NCBI GenBank assembly: GCA_013695775.1 | Contig: JACCZV010000108.1 | Span: 1 to 17,958 of the forward strand | From: Chitinophagales bacterium | GTDB lineage: Bacteria > Bacteroidota > Bacteroidia > Chitinophagales > UBA10324 | DNA length: 17,958 nt | Direction: 5' to 3' | Part shown: piece by piece, positions 15,101-17,958 of the stretch | Layout: each line of letters starts with the position of its first letter | How positions within the stretch are numbered: position 1 is the first letter of the stretch | Program-made: the position numbers and the translations under genes | Notes under the pieces: model-generated | Databases searched by the model: none | What the model was told of the DNA's origin: nothing | What the model saw: only the letters and a program-made list of their open reading frames with translations

Positions 15101-15841
15101 ATGCATACGCTGAAGGTACTGTGGGCGTGGTGGTATTTTTTCGTTTTTACACTTATATTTCTAATCCTCTATCCGGCTTTTGCAATTTTATTATCAAAAG
15201 AAAGATGGTGGAAATACGCCAACAGGCTGCGTATCATGTGGGGTTACATGCTCTTCTTTTTTACCGGAATCATTCCACGCATAACTTATCAGAGCAAATT
15301 AAGCCGTCACGGTGCGTACATTTTCTGCTCAAATCATTTTTCATATTTCGATATACCCATGTCTGCGATGGCGGCAAAACGGAATTGGCGCTACATGGCG
15401 AAGGAAGAACTGGACTCAATACCAATACTGAACATTTTCTTTCGAACGATTGACATACCTGTGAACAGAGAGAACGCAAGAGAATCATTTAAATCGGTTC
15501 AGGAGGCGAGTGAGAGCCTCAAGAAAGGGATGAACATAGTTGTATATCCCGAAGGAAGGATAGGGCCAAATCCTCCTGAAATGGTACGGTTTAAAAATGG
15601 CCCTTTTAAGATGGCCATAGAGCAACAGGTACCCATAGTGCCCGTTACAATGGCCGATAACTGGAAGATATTATTTGTGGATGGCTGGAGAATTTATGGC
15701 CGCCCGGGTTTAGTGCGAGTGTTTGTACATTCGCCCATCGAGACCACGGGGATGACTCTCGATAATGTGGATGAATTGAAAGAACAGGTATTTCAGGTGA
15801 TTGATCATCAATTGCGGCTAACAAATAACTTTCTATTATGA
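15101..15841 (+). CDS. 1-acyl-sn-glycerol-3-phosphate acyltransferase-like (PlsC family)
   Basis: 246 residues. Hydrophobic segments at about 8-32 (WAWWYFFVF...LILYPAF) and 46-58 (MWGYMLFFFTGII) anchor it in the inner membrane. The acyltransferase motif HX4D is NHFSYFD (H79, D84). PVNRENARESF near 120 is motif II. Motif III reads YPEGRIG at about 149-155, where the family usually has EGT. QQVPIVPVTMADNW is motif IV. PlsC enzymes acylate lysophosphatidate to phosphatidate; other lysophospholipid or lipid acceptors are possible. ATG 15101 is chosen over GTG 15089 and a longer frame from 15032, which would overlap trpS coding sequence. The stop overlaps the upstream-most ATG of the ABC gene (ATGA at 15838-15841). 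Confidence 0.88.
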   Translation: MHTLKVLWAWWYFFVFTLIFLILYPAFAILLSKERWWKYANRLRIMWGYMLFFFTGIIPRITYQSKLSRHGAYIFCSNHFSYFDIPMSAMAAKRNWRYMAKEELDSIPILNIFFRTIDIPVNRENARESFKSVQEASESLKKGMNIVVYPEGRIGPNPPEMVRFKNGPFKMAIEQQVPIVPVTMADNWKILFVDGWRIYGRPGLVRVFVHSPIETTGMTLDNVDELKEQVFQVIDHQLRLTNNFLL

Positions 15842-15900
15842 CCTTGTTGAAGCAGGTGATTGCCTCATCAGGTGCTCATGCGGACAGATCTGAGGCCAAC

Positions 15901-16605
15901 ATGGCCGGAATTATTTCCCTGGATAACATAACTAAAACTTATATTCTGGAAAAAGTGATTATTCCTGCATTAAAGAATATTAGTCTGACCATAAAGAAAA
16001 ATGAATATGTGGCCTTGATGGGGCCATCCGGTTCGGGTAAGTCAACATTGATGAACATACTGGGTGCTTTAGACACTCCGAGCAGTGGCAAATATTTTCT
16101 TAATGGCACTGATGTAAGCAGCATGACAGATAATGAGCTTGCAGTAATTAGAAATAAGGAGATTGGTTTTGTTTTTCAAACGTTTAACCTGATGCCCCGT
16201 ATGAATGCATTAGAGAACGTTGCTTTGCCCCTGATATATGCGGGACACAATAAGGCAGGCCGAAATCAACGGGCAAAGGAGGTGCTAAAGGCGGTGGGGT
16301 TGGAGGAACGGATGGATCACAAGCCAAATGAGCTCTCAGGAGGGCAGAAACAACGTGTAGCAATCGCCCGCGCCTTGGTGAATCACCCTTCCATAATATT
16401 AGCAGACGAGCCAACAGGTAATCTGGATAGTAAGACCTCCATTGAAATCATGGGCATCTTCGGTAAAATTCATCGTGAAGGCAATACCGTGATTATTGTA
16501 ACTCATGAAGAAGACATCTCCCACTTCGCTCACCGCATCGTGCGGCTCAAGGACGGTGAAGTAGCCTCAGATGTTATCAATGAAAATAGGGCGACGCTGG
16601 CTTAA
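15901..16605 (+). CDS. ABC transporter ATP-binding protein (LolD/MacB/FtsE-like)
   Basis: 234 residues from ATG 15901. All ATPase motifs are present: Walker A GPSGSGKST at about 41-49, Q-loop VFQTFNLMP with Q93, signature LSGGQKQR near 145, Walker B IILADEP ending at about 170-171, and H-loop VTHEE with H202. The sequence best fits the LolD/MacB/FtsE group, which drives FtsX-like permeases in lipoprotein release, drug or peptide export, or cell division. No permease gene follows, so its partner is elsewhere. An in-frame ATG at 15838 overlaps the acyltransferase stop (ATGA) and would add 21 residues without family likeness. I prefer 15901 because GAGG lies five bases upstream and homologues begin here, but coupling from 15838 is possible. 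Confidence 0.9.
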   Translation: MAGIISLDNITKTYILEKVIIPALKNISLTIKKNEYVALMGPSGSGKSTLMNILGALDTPSSGKYFLNGTDVSSMTDNELAVIRNKEIGFVFQTFNLMPRMNALENVALPLIYAGHNKAGRNQRAKEVLKAVGLEERMDHKPNELSGGQKQRVAIARALVNHPSIILADEPTGNLDSKTSIEIMGIFGKIHREGNTVIIVTHEEDISHFAHRIVRLKDGEVASDVINENRATLA

Positions 16606-16670
16606 GGGTGGGAATGCTCAGAGACCGCGCTGTTGGTATGTTAGGCATCTTTGTGAAATTGTTTTGAATC

Positions 16671-16710
16671 CCCTTCGACATGCTTTGAGGCCCTTCGGCA
16701 TATGTTCAGC
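16671..16710. repeat. Two degenerate tandem copies of a CCCTTCG-type 20-mer (REP-like)
   Basis: CCCTTCGACATGCTTTGAGG (16671-16690) is followed directly by CCCTTCGGCATATGTTCAGC (16691-16710); 14 of 20 positions agree. Each unit is partly palindromic (CCCTT...AGG). The motif resembles the dispersed CCCTTCGACAAGCTCAGGG-like intergenic repeats seen in many genomes. It is GC-richer than the surrounding spacer, which otherwise shows no gene from 16606 to 16770. Confidence 0.5.
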
Positions 16711-16774
16711 CACGGCGGGGTGGTATGCCTGGATTCATGTGAAATGGCCTAAAAACCCTCTTTTTTAATTTCAT

Positions 16775-16782
16775 TATCTTTG
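16775..16782 (+). promoter_or_regulatory. Putative -7 promoter box for the cold-shock gene
   Basis: TATCTTTG is an exact TAnnTTTG match, 37 bases before the ATG at 16820. The predicted leader of about 30 bases is almost pure A/T, which would keep the start site unstructured. Confidence 0.55.
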
Positions 16783-16819
16783 TAATTAATTAATTTTTAA
16801 TTTTTTAATTTGTTTTACA

Positions 16820-17014
16820 ATGAACACAGGAAAAGTAAAGTTTTACAACAAATCGAAAGGATTTGGTTTCATCATTCAGGATGAAACAAACGAGGAAATT
16901 TTTGTTCATGCAACGGGTTTGATAAACGAGATCCGTGAAAACGACAAAGTTTCATTCGACGTCTCGGAAGGGAAAAAAGGTTTAAATGCCGTAAATGTGA
17001 AATTGATATCATAG
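16820..17014 (+). CDS. Cold-shock domain protein (CspA-like)
   Basis: 64 residues forming one complete cold-shock domain. GKVKFYNKSKGFGFI at 4-18 contains RNP1 (KGFGFI), and EEIFVHAT at 25-32 contains RNP2. NDKVSFDVSEGKKGLNAVNV completes the five-strand barrel. Such proteins bind single-stranded RNA or DNA and act as RNA chaperones or antiterminators. Whether this copy is induced by cold cannot be read here. It is a single-gene unit with its own promoter box and a strong terminator. It is slightly more acidic in the loop after RNP1 (QDETNEE) than E. coli CspA. Confidence 0.95.
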   Translation: MNTGKVKFYNKSKGFGFIIQDETNEEIFVHATGLINEIRENDKVSFDVSEGKKGLNAVNVKLIS

Positions 17015-17031
17015 TAGTAAAGCCTTTTTAT

Positions 17032-17069
17032 AAATGCCTTCATGCATCTTGTGGAAGGCATTTTTTTTT
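17032..17069 (+). terminator. Rho-independent terminator of the cold-shock gene
   Basis: AAATGCCTTC (17032-17041) pairs perfectly with GAAGGCATTT (17054-17063) around a 12-base loop. A run of nine T (17061-17069) overlaps and follows the stem. In the other direction only a broken T-rich stretch follows, so it is mainly a plus-strand terminator. Confidence 0.85.
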
Positions 17070-17132
17070 GGATGCATTCAATCTGCGCAGTAAGTAATAT
17101 CCAAGAGGATTCTAAATTATAATGTATTGGAG

Positions 17133-17813
17133 TTAATCTATACCCCAGTCAATGGGATTTTGCTTCTGTCGCTTCAGAATTTCATTTGTTTTTGAAAAGT
17201 GCTTACAGCCAAAGAACTTATCTGCGGAAAAGGGAGATGGATGCGCCGCCTTTAATACATGATGTCTGCCCGTATCTATCAGCGCTTCTTTTTCCTGTGC
17301 AAATCTGCCCCAGAGCAAAAAAACTATCCCTGATCTTTGAGTGGATATACTGTTAATCACCGCGTTGGTAAATTTCTCCCAACCGATATTATGATGTGAA
17401 GCCGCATTTTTAGCACGAACGGTAAGCAAAGCATTCAGAAGCATAACACCTTGATGTGCCCAGGCCGTAAGATTCCCCGACTTCGGTATGGGTAAGTGGA
17501 GATCGTTGTGGATCTCTTTGAAAATATTAGCAAGCGAAGGGGGTGGAGTTATTCCATCGGGAACGGAGAAAGAGAGCCCGTGTGCCTGACCGGGGCCATG
17601 ATATGGATCCTGCCCCAAAATAACTACTTTAACCTTATCAAAAGGGGTTAGATTAAATGCATTAAAAATGAATGGGCCTGGTGGGTAGATCACATGGCCG
17701 GCTGCTTTTTCATTCTGCAGATACTTCTTGATTTCTGAAAAATAGGGTTGCTGGAATTCATCCATAAGCACTTTTTTCCAGCTATCCTCTATCTGAATTT
17801 GTGGCTCTTTCAC
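17133..17813 (-). CDS. ung: Uracil-DNA glycosylase, family 1
   Basis: 226 residues, the standard length for Ung, which excises uracil from DNA at the start of base-excision repair. The catalytic water-activating loop GQDPYHG is at 67-73 with D69. PPSLANIF near 90-98 is the Pro-rich DNA-compression loop. GVMLLNALLTV near 122-132 contributes the uracil-binding Asn. HPSPFSA at 191-197 carries the second catalytic residue H191 and the intercalation loop. The start is GTG at 17813, since a stop lies four codons upstream and the included IEDSWKKVL segment is conserved in the family. The GTG overlaps an ATG-TGA start-stop (17815-17810). It converges on the cold-shock gene across the terminator. Confidence 0.96.
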   Translation of the reverse strand: MKEPQIQIEDSWKKVLMDEFQQPYFSEIKKYLQNEKAAGHVIYPPGPFIFNAFNLTPFDKVKVVILGQDPYHGPGQAHGLSFSVPDGITPPPSLANIFKEIHNDLHLPIPKSGNLTAWAHQGVMLLNALLTVRAKNAASHHNIGWEKFTNAVINSISTQRSGIVFLLWGRFAQEKEALIDTGRHHVLKAAHPSPFSADKFFGCKHFSKTNEILKRQKQNPIDWGID

Positions 17814-17858
17814 ATACTTGCTTTACCGATAAAGGTAATGGTCGCCCTCCTTTTTATT

Positions 17859-17866
17859 TATCTTTG
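17859..17866 (+). promoter_or_regulatory. Putative -7 promoter box for a gene at the right edge
   Basis: TATCTTTG is identical to the box before the cold-shock gene and an exact TAnnTTTG match. It reads rightward, away from ung, 44 bases before the ATG at 17910. Confidence 0.45.
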
Positions 17867-17909
17867 CGACCCTTAGCTGCATTGGCCAGTTTAGCATGTA
17901 AATTTTGAG

Positions 17910-17958
17910 ATGAATAGAAGAGATAACAGAATTTTAATAGACGAATTTTTATTCATGG
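17910..17958 (+). CDS. Possible start of an unidentified gene, truncated by window end
   Basis: ATG at 17910 opens a frame of sixteen codons (MNRRDNRILIDEFLFM) that runs off the right edge without a stop. The divergent position to ung and a good promoter box upstream make a real start plausible. Too little is visible to name a family, and another frame may be the true one. Confidence 0.35.
   Translation, partial: MNRRDNRILIDEFLFM

Noticed and set aside
16571..16768. 65-codon plus-strand frame after the ABC gene
   Set aside because: It overlaps the ABC 3' end and runs through the REP-like repeat; it has no domain or start signal, so it is more likely spacer.
1..17958. CRISPR array, insertion sequence, prophage, toxin-antitoxin or defence island
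   Set aside because: I looked for regularly spaced repeats, transposase or integrase motifs, terminal repeats and known defence domains and saw none; the gene content is mostly conserved core genes.

Overview
The window looks like a chromosomal segment of a Bacteroidota bacterium, probably the Chitinophagales/Sphingobacteriales side. This is inferred from moderate GC, almost no Shine-Dalgarno sequences, several short promoter boxes of the TAnnTTTG type, a PorV/PorQ-like outer-membrane protein, a pRiA4b ORF-3-like protein, a deoxynucleoside kinase of the kind common in that phylum, and a tRNA gene without an encoded CCA end. Nearly all of it is ordinary core genome. I see no insertion sequence, prophage, CRISPR array, toxin-antitoxin pair or recognisable defence island.

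Layout. (1) 1-5851, minus strand, read right to left: an AspC-like aminotransferase, a heptose-7-phosphate-kinase-like PfkB kinase, a large three-part protein (family 2 glycosyltransferase, polytopic GT-C glycosyltransferase, TPR repeats), and a SAM methyltransferase cut by the left edge. The last three suggest envelope glycan or glycoconjugate synthesis. (2) 6008-10071, plus strand: a tRNA with anticodon CAU, the CCA-adding enzyme, a pRiA4b ORF-3-like protein with a very acidic tail, miaA, and a YfcE/MJ0936-type phosphodiesterase. This block centres on tRNA maturation. (3) 10100-15054, minus strand: trpS, a deoxynucleoside kinase, then a tightly coupled pair of a PorV/PorQ-like barrel and a secreted helix-hairpin-helix protein with a predicted beta-barrel body. 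(4) 15101-17014, plus strand: a PlsC-type acyltransferase, an ABC ATPase without an adjacent permease, and a cold-shock protein followed by a strong terminator. (5) 17133-17813, minus strand: uracil-DNA glycosylase. A new plus-strand gene may start at the right edge.

The parts most worth a second look are the GT2 / GT-C / TPR fusion, the barrel plus HhH outer-membrane pair (possibly surface DNA handling), the pRiA4b-like protein beside tRNA-modification genes, and three non-ATG starts that each overlap the stop of a tiny ATG-initiated frame. All functional statements come from motif recognition by eye; no database search was run.
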